A DNA stretch of 23,797 nucleotides, taken from JAGTVB01 sp964624765. GTDB taxonomy: Bacteria; Pseudomonadota; Gammaproteobacteria; HK1. The notes beneath the pieces are model-generated. The model was given only the letters and a program-made list of their open reading frames with translations. It made no database searches and was not told the DNA's origin. The stretch's first letter is position 1. Every line of letters starts with the position of its first letter. Of this stretch, positions 7,975 through 15,733 are shown piece after piece. A program made the position numbers and the translations under genes. Location: NCBI GenBank assembly GCA_964624765.1, contig CAZUZO010000041.1, forward strand, positions 1 to 23,797, read 5' to 3'.

Positions 7975-8201
7975 CTGAGAAGTTGTTTTAAAAATGTCAC
8001 GAGCGCTGGCAGAGCAAGGCTGCGCGGTGGCGACAAAATCGTCGGGAATGGTTTTGAACAGCTGCAAGCTGGTCCCGAAAGGGGCGAGCTCCAAGGATGG
8101 GGCGAGTCAAAACCGGAAGGTACAAGGGAGTACATGAGGATTGCGAGCCGCCGTGCAACGCAGCTATGGCAAGCGCAGCAATTTGTAAAACAGCTTCTGA
8201 G
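7975..8201 (+). repeat. Subfamily B inverted-repeat element, complete copy
   Basis: A 227-bp element bounded by CTGAGAAGTTGTTTTAAAAATG at the left and a right end whose complement reads CTCAGAAGCTGTTTTACAAATT, about 18 of 22 matches. Internal boxes parallel subfamily A in order: TGTCACGAGCG against CGTCGCGAGCG, GCAGAGCAAGGC against GAGAGCCAGGC, and CAACGCAGCTATGGC against CAACGCCGCTATCGGG. It is longer in the middle than A. No transposase is encoded. Confidence 0.75.
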
Positions 8202-8208
8202 CGGGTCA

Positions 8209-8324
8209 TATAGTCCGACTAATTCTGATCCGGGTATTGAAAATAGCTATCTTACTTTTAGTGATTAAAAATCAACATTTTGGAATAACGCGGCTGCCCT
8301 GATCTCAATTGGCGGCACTATACT
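8209..8324 (+). repeat. Repeat D, copy 1, in the sensor-gene leader
   Basis: From TATAGTCCGACTAA to GGCGGCACTATACT this segment matches 22470-22586 closely. Shared words include TATAGTCCG, TCTGATCCGG, TTAGTG, AAAATCAA, TCTCAA and GCGGCACTATA. It starts seven bases after the B element ends and stops about 35 bases before the GTG start of the GGDEF-EAL gene, so it may contribute a promoter or regulatory site (inference). Confidence 0.65.
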
Positions 8325-8346
8325 AGTCGTTCTTAGGGCAGCTTCT

Positions 8347-8353
8347 AAGGGAG
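8347..8353 (+). promoter_or_regulatory. Ribosome-binding site fixing the GTG start of the GGDEF-EAL gene
   Basis: AAGGGAG lies six bases before the GTG at 8360. This is the strongest ribosome site among the genes at 5-11 kb and supports the non-ATG start. Confidence 0.7.
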
Positions 8354-8359
8354 TGAGTT

Positions 8360-11284
8360 GTGACGGTCCATGGCGGGACAGCAGGCGTAATCCAAAGCGG
8401 TTATCTTAGCCTAAAATGGAAGGCCATCGGTCTAACGACCCTGATTCTGCTTGGGACCGTGTTCTCGCTCAGCAGCTTTGGCTATCTGAGCTTAATGTTT
8501 CAATTCGACCAGCAGCGTCATATCGCCTACCAGAACTATATAAAGCAGATCGACGCGCTGACTCAGCAGTCTTACAGAAGGCTTGAGGAATTCGTAGAGC
8601 TCATACCCTACCTCAGCGGCATGCGCGAAGCGCTCTCTGCAATGGACGCCGAGAAAATTCGAAGTGCCTTTGGTCCCCATTGGGCTGGACTGCAGATTAC
8701 CACTGGTTTCGATACGGCACGCTTCTATGATAGTAACGGTCTCTATTTAGCGGGTTGGGGAAATACGGGGCTCGGTGAACAAGCAGAAGTAGCCGCTCCC
8801 GCAAGCGTCTATAGGACCTATGAACGCCAGCGGCCAGTACAGGCTATGGAATGTACTTCGCAGTGTATCCAATACATTGCCCAACCCCTTCTCGCTGGCG
8901 GCAGCCGCAAGCCCATTGCGCTCATTGGGGCTTCGCTGGCCGGTATGATTCTTAGCTTGAGACAAGTCTCCGGTGCCGATATCGGGCTACTGATTGGTGA
9001 TGTCGGTGGAGGCCAGACCACGGACCAGCAGTGGCTTTCGTCATTACGTGGTGCGCGAGTGGTCGCACTTACCAATTCTGATCGCGTACTGCCATTACTT
9101 CGGTCACTTGAAGCATCCAGCAGTCACTTAACATCCAATAAGCAAGTAGCTCGCACAACGTTCGAAGGTAGAACTGTGGAAGTAGCCTTGATTCGCCTTC
9201 CGACCATGATCGATGCGTACGTTGTGATACTTACCGATATCTCGAACGCCATAGCGACCATAACCCGTGCCACAAAGAGCTATATTCTTATCGGTGTTAT
9301 TGGTTTTACTTTGTCCGAAGCGCTCCTGCTGTTAGTTCTTTGGAGGCCCATGGCGCGTTTGCGAAAAACAGCGCGAAACCTTCCTCAGCTCGCGCAGGGA
9401 AAGTTCGATCATTTGACAAAAAATATTACCCGCAACCGATCGCACAAGTGGATAATCGATGAAGTTGATATTTTAGAAAATACCGCTGTAGCGTTGGCAA
9501 ACCAGTTGCAGCAATTGCAGCATCAACTCGCGGAGCGAAATCGATCATTGCAGAAAAGGATGGAGGAGCTGGGGCGGGAGAGGGATTTTATAGCAAGCAT
9601 CCTGAATACTGCGCAAGTGATTATTATCACGCAGAACAAGCGCGGCATAATTCTGTTGGCCAATCAATATGCCTGTTCCTTGACCGGCTACCATGACACG
9701 GAACTTCGGGGTCGAGAATTCGTGAGCCTATTGAACCAAGGCGAGACTGATGGGGGACTCGCTCAGCAATTCGCTGTGCTATGCAATGCCGGTTCGAATG
9801 AACTGCGTCACGAGTGCCAAATAGTACGGCGCAATGGTATCTACAGCGATATCGCCTGGGTACACTCACGCCTTGCTTCGGCTTCGCCAAGCGACGCAGT
9901 GGTGTTGTCGATCGGGCTTGACGTCAGCCAACGCAAACAAGCGGAAAAGCGTTTAGTATGGTTAGCAGATCATGATCCTTTAACTGGACTTTTTAATCGT
10001 AGACGCTTTCAAAGGGAGTTGCAACAAGCAATCGAGGTAGCGAAGCGCTACCGCAGGTCAGGTGCCCTAGTATTTCTTGATCTGGATCAATTTAAGTATA
10101 TTAATGACACCAGCGGACATCAAGCCGGTGACGCCATACTAAAATCGGTCGGCAATGCGATCAGCGCAGTGATTCGAAATGTCGATGTGGTCGCCCGGCT
10201 GGGGGGAGATGAGTTCGGGATTTTGCTGCGTGAGACCGAGGCAGATGGTGCAGTGAGAGTAGCCAAAGAAATAAATTCGAAGCTTGCTCAACTTAATTGG
10301 GCCTTCGATGATCGAAGCCACAAAGTCAGTGCCAGTATCGGCATTGCTCTTTATCCAAGACACGGAACAGACCCCCACGAATTGCTGGCTTGTGCAGATC
10401 TCGCGATGTATCAGGCAAAGGAGGCAGGTCGCTGTGGTTGGCACCTTTTTGCAGAGGAGGAAAAGGCGCGGGAAAGAATGGATGAGCGCGTACGGTGGGA
10501 GCACAAGATAGAAGCGGCGCTGAATGGGGACCGCTTTCTGTTGTATTATCAGCCAATACTGGATTTGCGTACGAACGCGGTGACGCGCTATGAGGCGTTG
10601 CTTCGAATGCAGGATGCTGATGGTAGTATTGTATTGCCGGGTTGCTTTATTTTTACCGCAGAGCGTAGTGGACTGATTCAGCGCATCGATCATATAGTGT
10701 TACAGAAGGCAATCAGGCACTTGAGCAAGCTGCACGGGCGGCAACAGAATACGCACTTGTCTATCAATCTATCGGCCAAAGCATTCGAGGACGTCGACCT
10801 TTTGCCGGCATTGCAGGAGGGCCTGGCTCGGTGGCGGGTGGATCCTAAGCTGCTCACCTTTGAAATTACTGAGACCGCGGCCGTTGCTGATTTCGGCTTA
10901 GCAAGGAAGTTAATGACATCTATACGAGAATTGGGGTGTCGATTTGCGCTGGATGATTTCGGTGTGGGTTTTTCGTCCTTTTATTACTTGAAAGAGCTTC
11001 CTGTCGACTATGTGAAAATAGACGGATCATTCATTCGTAATCTTGCCCAGGACCCCGATGACCAGATATTGGTGAAGGCGATCAGCGAAGTAGCGAAAGG
11101 CTTTGGAAAAAAGACCATCGCGGAGTTCGTGGAAACAGCGGAAATATTGGGAATTCTCAGGGAGTATGGCGTTGATTTTGCCCAAGGCTATTATGTAGGG
11201 AGACCTGCTCCTGCGGAGCAGGGTTTTGGAATACCTATTGGTAACCGATTGGATGCGGAGCGTCTATGCGGTCAGGCTTTGTGA
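8360..11284 (+). CDS. Membrane sensor with PAS, GGDEF and EAL domains (c-di-GMP synthesis/hydrolysis)
   Basis: 974 residues. The order is transmembrane helix 1 (about 22-47), a periplasmic sensor region (48-306), helix 2 (about 308-330), a HAMP-like linker with a coiled coil (to about 415), PAS (about 415-525), GGDEF (about 530-700) and EAL (about 720-960). The GGDEF motif at 615-619 is intact, and RNVD at 606-609 has the exact RxxD spacing of the c-di-GMP inhibitory site. EAL at 745-747, INLSA, FEITET, DDFGVGFSS at 865-873, VKIDGSFI and a QGY end motif are all present, so both cyclase and phosphodiesterase may be active; the balance cannot be read from sequence. The periplasmic domain is not assigned to a family. 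Start GTG 8360, set by AAGGGAG. It follows the binding-protein/porin pair on the same strand, 720 bp away, and converges with the dynamin-like genes 55 bp downstream. Confidence 0.92.
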   Translation: MTVHGGTAGVIQSGYLSLKWKAIGLTTLILLGTVFSLSSFGYLSLMFQFDQQRHIAYQNYIKQIDALTQQSYRRLEEFVELIPYLSGMREALSAMDAEKIRSAFGPHWAGLQITTGFDTARFYDSNGLYLAGWGNTGLGEQAEVAAPASVYRTYERQRPVQAMECTSQCIQYIAQPLLAGGSRKPIALIGASLAGMILSLRQVSGADIGLLIGDVGGGQTTDQQWLSSLRGARVVALTNSDRVLPLLRSLEASSSHLTSNKQVARTTFEGRTVEVALIRLPTMIDAYVVILTDISNAIATITRATKSYILIGVIGFTLSEALLLLVLWRPMARLRKTARNLPQLAQGKFDHLTKNITRNRSHKWIIDEVDILENTAVALANQLQQLQHQLAERNRSLQKRMEELGRERDFIASILNTAQVIIITQNKRGIILLANQYACSLTGYHDTELRGREFVSLLNQGETDGGLAQQFAVLCNAGSNELRHECQIVRRNGIYSDIAWVHSRLASASPSDAVVLSIGLDVSQRKQAEKRLVWLADHDPLTGLFNRRRFQRELQQAIEVAKRYRRSGALVFLDLDQFKYINDTSGHQAGDAILKSVGNAISAVIRNVDVVARLGGDEFGILLRETEADGAVRVAKEINSKLAQLNWAFDDRSHKVSASIGIALYPRHGTDPHELLACADLAMYQAKEAGRCGWHLFAEEEKARERMDERVRWEHKIEAALNGDRFLLYYQPILDLRTNAVTRYEALLRMQDADGSIVLPGCFIFTAERSGLIQRIDHIVLQKAIRHLSKLHGRQQNTHLSINLSAKAFEDVDLLPALQEGLARWRVDPKLLTFEITETAAVADFGLARKLMTSIRELGCRFALDDFGVGFSSFYYLKELPVDYVKIDGSFIRNLAQDPDDQILVKAISEVAKGFGKKTIAEFVETAEILGILREYGVDFAQGYYVGRPAPAEQGFGIPIGNRLDAERLCGQAL

Positions 11285-11338
11285 GCGGTTTGGTTTTGCC
11301 GGTGCTAGTACGATGTCGATCCAAAAGCCGCGATTTCC

Positions 11339-13132
11339 TTACGGACCCGTTTCCGTGGCCGGTTTGGGTGCTTCCGGGCTTGGCGTCAACTCGTGGTGAT
11401 AATGCTGGATGGCCGCGCGCAGATCGCGGGCCGTGCGCAATAGCTTGTCAGTCTGGTTCAAGCGATGTTTGAGGTCACGCTCGAACAACGCGATGCTGCC
11501 CTCGCCGAGTTGCTGGAATTCCGTGACGTGTTCGGTGAGGGTAGCATGCAAGCGGTGCTCTAAGTCCTCGAGGCTCTGATCCAGCGCTAGGATGCAACGG
11601 GCCTGTAGGCTTTCCCGATTGCGAGCGAACAGCCCGTAACCGATGCCCACGTACCCGAGGCCGCCGAGCACGAGGCCCGAGATCAGACCGTCGAAATACA
11701 CTCCAAACGCTAGCAATCCGACCGCAGCGCCAGCCTGCAGCAACCGATAGGCGAGCAGTAGCCGGTTCAATCGTCCCAGGGCGGGTTGTGGCTGCACGGT
11801 GTCTTCGGGGCGGATACTGTCCAGGTGTCCCAAACGCTCGCGGATCTCTTCCAGAGTCTGTTCCCGCTGACGCGTCAAGGCGTCCTGAGCGGATTTCTTG
11901 ACGTGGCGCGGGCGTGCAGCAAGGAGGTCGAGCATCTGCCGGGCGAGTTCCTGGCCCCGCTGGTGAAGTGCTGAGTAATATCGTAATTGATCTTGGTACA
12001 GGGCATGGGTGAGCTCCTGTTGGACGTTACCGAAGAACTCTAGCAACCATTGTCGGACTTCGTGGCCGCTCGCTAGGGCGTTCTTTAGGGTGTCGATCTT
12101 TTCCAGGAACGTGTGCTTTCCTTGGAAGCGTTTACGCAGGCGGCGCTTGGCCTCCTCGGCTCGGCGGCGGCACTCATCCATCATGCGACCGACCTGTTTG
12201 TCCACGTCCGATTCGGTCTGCATGTTAAGCGTTAGGCCATGCAGCTTGCCGAGCAGCATGTCATCGTGTTTGTTGAGTCGCTGGTGGCTTTCCAGGAGCT
12301 TCTCCACGCCGCCGACGAAACGCAGGATGTTGTGCAGTAGTGACTGGACCTTGGTGTACTGGCGTCCTTCTACTACTGCGGAGCGCAGGTAGTCGCGCAG
12401 CGCACTGACTCCCATGCCAGTCTTGACCGATACAGCGAACACGACCGGCTCTTCGATGCCGTTGGCGACCAACTGCTCCCGAATATGCTCTAGGGTGCGC
12501 TTGCGCTCGGCGGTGGGGAGCAAGTCTGCCTGCTGCAATACGAACAACGTGTTGCGTTGCCATTCGTGCTTGATGTAGCGCAGGAAGTCCCAGGCACTAC
12601 CCGTGTAGGGGTTTTTGGCGAAGAACACGAACAAGATCAAATCGCTTTGGGGAATGTAGTTCTCCGTGATCACCTGGTGGTGACGGATAATGGAATTCGT
12701 ACCGGGGGTGTCGACGATGCAGATGTGTTTGAGGATGGCGTGGGGCAGGTGCAGGCGCTCCTCGAACTCAGAGATTTGCAATCGCTGTTCTTCCTCGCCG
12801 TAGTTTATCTCCTGCACGCTATCGGTGCAGGGGGCGCTGTCCACGGCACACACCGGGGTCTCTAGCAGGGCATTGATGAGGCTGCTCTTGCCCGATTTGA
12901 CCTCGCCGACGATGACAAATAGGAACGGTTTCAGGGCGCCCGTGGAAAGCTGGTCGATTTCTCCGAGCAGCGCCGGCTCGCCGAGCAAGGTGGCGATCTC
13001 CTGGCATTGGCGGATGAAGCCCAGCAACTGATCTTGCTGCTGGCTCAGCGCGTTAGGGACCAGATTGCGGTCAAATAAGGTTTTGGCGATGCGCAGCATA
13101 CGGGGTTGGGTGTCCAAGCAAAAAAGAGGCAT
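11339..13132 (-). CDS. Dynamin-like GTPase, second gene of the tandem pair
   Basis: 597 residues of the bacterial dynamin-like superfamily: GTP-driven membrane-binding proteins that tubulate, fuse or repair membranes. G1 is GEVKSGKS at 76-83, the G2 threonine is probably T103 in CTDSVQEI, and G3 is DTPG at 141-144. The G4 position reads QQAD (200-203) instead of T/NKxD. A long helical region with coiled-coil character (about 270-450) leads to a glycine-rich hydrophobic hairpin at 459-504, the likely membrane paddle, and a final helical tail. The first Met (13132) is used; Met12 (13099) is an alternative, and neither has a clear ribosome site. It lies 126 bp after its paralogue on the same strand and shares long identical stretches with it. 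It has no chaperone or cell-division neighbour, so the target membrane is unknown. Confidence 0.88.
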   Translation of the reverse strand: MPLFCLDTQPRMLRIAKTLFDRNLVPNALSQQQDQLLGFIRQCQEIATLLGEPALLGEIDQLSTGALKPFLFVIVGEVKSGKSSLINALLETPVCAVDSAPCTDSVQEINYGEEEQRLQISEFEERLHLPHAILKHICIVDTPGTNSIIRHHQVITENYIPQSDLILFVFFAKNPYTGSAWDFLRYIKHEWQRNTLFVLQQADLLPTAERKRTLEHIREQLVANGIEEPVVFAVSVKTGMGVSALRDYLRSAVVEGRQYTKVQSLLHNILRFVGGVEKLLESHQRLNKHDDMLLGKLHGLTLNMQTESDVDKQVGRMMDECRRRAEEAKRRLRKRFQGKHTFLEKIDTLKNALASGHEVRQWLLEFFGNVQQELTHALYQDQLRYYSALHQRGQELARQMLDLLAARPRHVKKSAQDALTRQREQTLEEIRERLGHLDSIRPEDTVQPQPALGRLNRLLLAYRLLQAGAAVGLLAFGVYFDGLISGLVLGGLGYVGIGYGLFARNRESLQARCILALDQSLEDLEHRLHATLTEHVTEFQQLGEGSIALFERDLKHRLNQTDKLLRTARDLRAAIQHYHHELTPSPEAPKPATETGP

Positions 13133-13258
13133 CGGCGGTGGTCAGCTACAGCGTAGGGTAGCATGAGAAGTTCCTGGAGTATTGCTTTTGCAGCAGTGTC
13201 TGCGGCCCTGCCCATATCGGCCCACGGTCTAAGCCTCCCGTGACGGAGGTGAGGCGCT

Positions 13259-15073
13259 TTAGTCATTATGTTCCACGGCCTTGTGCCAGGTCGCTGATTC
13301 GAAGCTCTCCACCGCCGCGCGCAAATTGCTGGTGGTGGCGCGCAATTCCTCGAGGGTGGCGTGCCGCTTGAGCAAATTGGCCTCGAAGCGAGCCACTATC
13401 TTCTGCAAGACTTGCTGCCGCCTGGAGGCATTATCTAGAAGCGCCGCCCGCAGGCGCCGGTCGATAGTTTCAGCCATCGCGTCCAGCGCCTCTCTGGCAT
13501 GGCGCGCCATGCGCCTGCGATTGCGTGCCGCCAAGACGAAGCCTGCCCCCAAATAGCCGCTGAGACCGAGGAGCAAAACGGTGAACAGATCCCCTAAATG
13601 GTAGCCCACCGCTCCTGCCCCAAGACCGGTACTCACCTGCAACCCACGATCGGTGAGTGACCAGCGCGTGAGAGCCCGTAGGGCCGGCAGTTGTGGTGCC
13701 GGGTCGGGCGGGTTTGGCTCTGCCATCGTTTGCAACGCCTTGCGGATCCTCTTGAGGGATTGTAGGCGTTTACGGGCGAGGGAGTCCTTAGGGGGTGTGC
13801 TGAGGCACGGCGGTTCGACGGGAATGGCGTCGAATACTTGTAAGGCTGCTCGCTTACCGTTCTGAAAAACGTTGAGGTTGCGCATTTCGGCCTGAAATAG
13901 GCAGCGGGTGAGCTCGGCCTGGAGGTGGTTGAAACGCTCGCTCATTCTGAGGGGTGTTTCCCAACCGCTGAGCACGGCGTCCCGCAGGATCGCGGATCTG
14001 GCGAGCCGCTGTCCGTGTTCCTGCAGACGCTCGAGGGCGGAGGTGTCCTGTCCGTTTGGGAAAGCGGGTTGTGCCGGTGCGGAACTCCCCCCGCGGATAC
14101 GGGTGAAGTGGGCATCCAGCCACCGCTGCGTTGCTTCTATGTGATGCCGGGCAAGGTGAGCGAGGGATCGATACTCTCGTTCGGCTTCGCTCACGGTCTC
14201 CTGCAGCCGTTGCTTCAAGTGAGCCAAACCCTCTTGATCGTACTGCAGCAGACAAGCGTGATCTTCCAGTGTGCTCTCGATACGGCGTAGGAAACGTCGC
14301 AAATTATGAGTCAGCGAGATGCTCTTGTTAAATTGCCGTCCCTTGACCACCTCGGTTCGTAGATAGTCGCGCAGGGTATCGACTCCCGTGCCGGTCAGGA
14401 CTGACACCGGAAACACCACCGGTTTGGCGAACCCTTCTTTGGTCAGCTGCTGGGTGACGAGCGCGATTGTGCGCTCCAGGTCCTCGGCGTCTAACAAGTC
14501 TGCCTGCTGGAGCACGAACAGGGTGTTGCGTTGCCAGTCATGCTTGATGTGGTGCAGGAAATCCCAGGCACTGCCAGTGTATGGATTCTTCGCAAAGAAC
14601 ACGAACAGAATCAGGTCGCTCTGGGGGAGGTAATTTTCGGTGATGACCTGGTGACCGCGAATGATGGAATTGACGCCCGGTGTATCGACGATGCTGATGT
14701 GCTTGAGGATATCATGGGGTAGCTGCACTCGCTCTTCCAGTTCGGAGACGGTGGTTCGGCGCCTGCGTGCTCCGTAGTTGATCTCCTGCACGCGATCGGT
14801 GCAGGGGGCGCTATCCACCGCGCACACCGGAGCCTCAAGCAGCGCATTGATGAGACTGCTTTTGCCGGATTTGACTTCCCCCACGGCCACAAAGAGGAAG
14901 GGCTTGCGTGCGCCAGCGGCGAGCTGGTCGAACTCCGTCAGGTATGCCGAAGCCCCCAGGGCCTCGACGACTGGCCGCACGCGCTCGATGAATTCCTGAA
15001 CCTTTTCTCGATCTCGCGTGAACTCTCGGGGTATGACCGAAGAGCCGCGGGAGGCTCGACTAGTGCTGGGCAT
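13259..15073 (-). CDS. Dynamin-like GTPase, first gene of the tandem pair
   Basis: 604 residues from the Met at 15073. G1 is GEVKSGKS at 65-72, the G2 threonine T92, G3 DTPG at 130-133 and the G4-position QQAD at 189-192. Long stretches such as HQVITENY, FVFFAKNPYTGSAWDFL and QRNTLFVLQQADLL are shared with the downstream paralogue. The middle (about 215-470) is helical and diverged, and a glycine-rich hydrophobic hairpin (about 478-516) precedes a helical tail. Residue 4 of the G4 motif departs from canonical GTPases in both copies, so this is a family trait rather than decay. The open frame continues upstream to 15256 but there it translates repeat A4, so the extension is rejected. The pair layout recalls two-component bacterial dynamins such as Campylobacter DLP1/DLP2, where the two proteins act together. 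Confidence 0.87.
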   Translation of the reverse strand: MPSTSRASRGSSVIPREFTRDREKVQEFIERVRPVVEALGASAYLTEFDQLAAGARKPFLFVAVGEVKSGKSSLINALLEAPVCAVDSAPCTDRVQEINYGARRRRTTVSELEERVQLPHDILKHISIVDTPGVNSIIRGHQVITENYLPQSDLILFVFFAKNPYTGSAWDFLHHIKHDWQRNTLFVLQQADLLDAEDLERTIALVTQQLTKEGFAKPVVFPVSVLTGTGVDTLRDYLRTEVVKGRQFNKSISLTHNLRRFLRRIESTLEDHACLLQYDQEGLAHLKQRLQETVSEAEREYRSLAHLARHHIEATQRWLDAHFTRIRGGSSAPAQPAFPNGQDTSALERLQEHGQRLARSAILRDAVLSGWETPLRMSERFNHLQAELTRCLFQAEMRNLNVFQNGKRAALQVFDAIPVEPPCLSTPPKDSLARKRLQSLKRIRKALQTMAEPNPPDPAPQLPALRALTRWSLTDRGLQVSTGLGAGAVGYHLGDLFTVLLLGLSGYLGAGFVLAARNRRRMARHAREALDAMAETIDRRLRAALLDNASRRQQVLQKIVARFEANLLKRHATLEELRATTSNLRAAVESFESATWHKAVEHND

Positions 15074-15152
15074 TGGAGTTTGGGAATATGCTACTCGACC
15101 GGCTCGGGGTGCGCGCAGAGAGGGCGGCGCAGGGCAGATCGTCCTCCGCTGC

Positions 15153-15297
15153 GAGGGTGTAAAAAAACCGTAGCGAGCAGCCCGAGAGCCAGGCGGACGG
15201 GGCGCAGCGATAAGACCTAACAGATCGATAGGCGAGGAGCGAGCACCGCCCAACACCGCTATCGGGTCGTGCAGCAGGTTTTTTTACAAGCTCTGAG
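15153..15297 (+). repeat. Subfamily A inverted-repeat element, copy A4
   Basis: Full-length copy of about 145 bp. The left end GAGGGTGTAAAAAAACCG and right end GGTTTTTTTACAAGCTCTGAG are imperfect inverted repeats. The core reads AGCCCGAGAGCCAGGCGGA, then CGATAGGCGAGGAGCGAGCA and CACCGCTATCGGGTCG. It lies 80 bp upstream of the first dynamin-like gene, whose open frame artificially continues into it. Confidence 0.85.
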
Positions 15298-15549
15298 ATC
15301 CCCAGCAGGTCGGGTAACAGGACGTCGGGTTCTCGACGCCACCGCCCATGGCCGATGCATGCAAGTGGTTCAAGTGCGCCGAAGCCTTGACCTGCCGGTG
15401 GTGGGGGCAAACCGTCGCAGCCAGAGCAAACGTGATGGGTGTTGGTAGGCCGTCTCATCGTTCTCGTCGCAAGACCCTATCTAGCCGACACAGATCTACG
15501 TCAGAGAACGACCATGGTCAAGGTTTCTCTTGTGGGAGCGGATTCTCGG

Positions 15550-15575
15550 GTTGGCCGAAACGCGAGCGTTTGGCC
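15550..15575 (+). repeat. Short hairpin (REP-like)
   Basis: TTGGCCGAAACGC and GCGTTTGGCC can pair with one bulge around a tiny GA loop, in a context reading GGGAGCGGATTCTCGGG. It could be a palindromic intergenic repeat or an RNA structure. Single copy in this window. Confidence 0.4.
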
Positions 15576-15733
15576 GTGACGACAAGTTGGTGGCGACAGC
15601 GGGGGCATGAACACCCATGTGCGGCTGTTGTTGCGGCTCCACTTGACGGCGATCATATGCGCACCGTGGTAGATGGCAGCACAATAATGAATGATTGTCG
15701 GGTTACCCGGCGAACGGATACAGACCGCTTCAA

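Larger units (their letters stand above)
7641..8346. other. Non-coding, repeat-rich interval upstream of the GGDEF-EAL gene
   Basis: About 700 bp without a convincing gene. Short open frames at 7612-7797 and 7921-8268 run through repeat sequence and have no family features. The interval holds the complete B element (7975-8201), a GAAGGGGCGAG-type stretch at about 7816-7900 that partly echoes the B core (shared GAAGGGGCGAG and GGGAGTAC words), and one copy of repeat D (8209-8324) just before the sensor gene. Confidence 0.55.
15074..15733. other. Divergent non-coding region between the dynamin-like and oxidoreductase operons
   Basis: 660 bp that must hold promoters for both directions. It contains repeat A4 (15153-15297) and a hairpin at 15550-15575. 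No other recognisable site or gene was found; a TTG at 15695 is an alternative start of the oxidoreductase gamma-delta gene. Confidence 0.55.

Noticed and set aside
7921..8268. 115-codon open frame in the leader of the sensor gene
   Set aside because: It spans the whole B element and repeat D, has no ribosome site and no recognisable domain.
8311..8330. Sigma54-type promoter in repeat D (GGCAC followed by TATACT)
   Set aside because: The -12 TTGC box and correct spacing are absent in both copies of the repeat.
10139..10693. 184-codon minus-strand open frame
   Set aside because: It lies wholly inside the GGDEF-EAL gene, whose frame has intact domain motifs.
15074..15256. Upstream extension of the first dynamin-like reading frame
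   Set aside because: The first part translates repeat A4 (the same APRPPGSRAAR-like peptide appears from other copies), and the Met at 15073 fits the paralogue's N-terminus.
15310..15480. Third copy of repeat C in the divergent region
   Set aside because: Words such as CATGGCCGATG and a GAAGCCTTG segment look similar, but order and spacing do not hold in either orientation.
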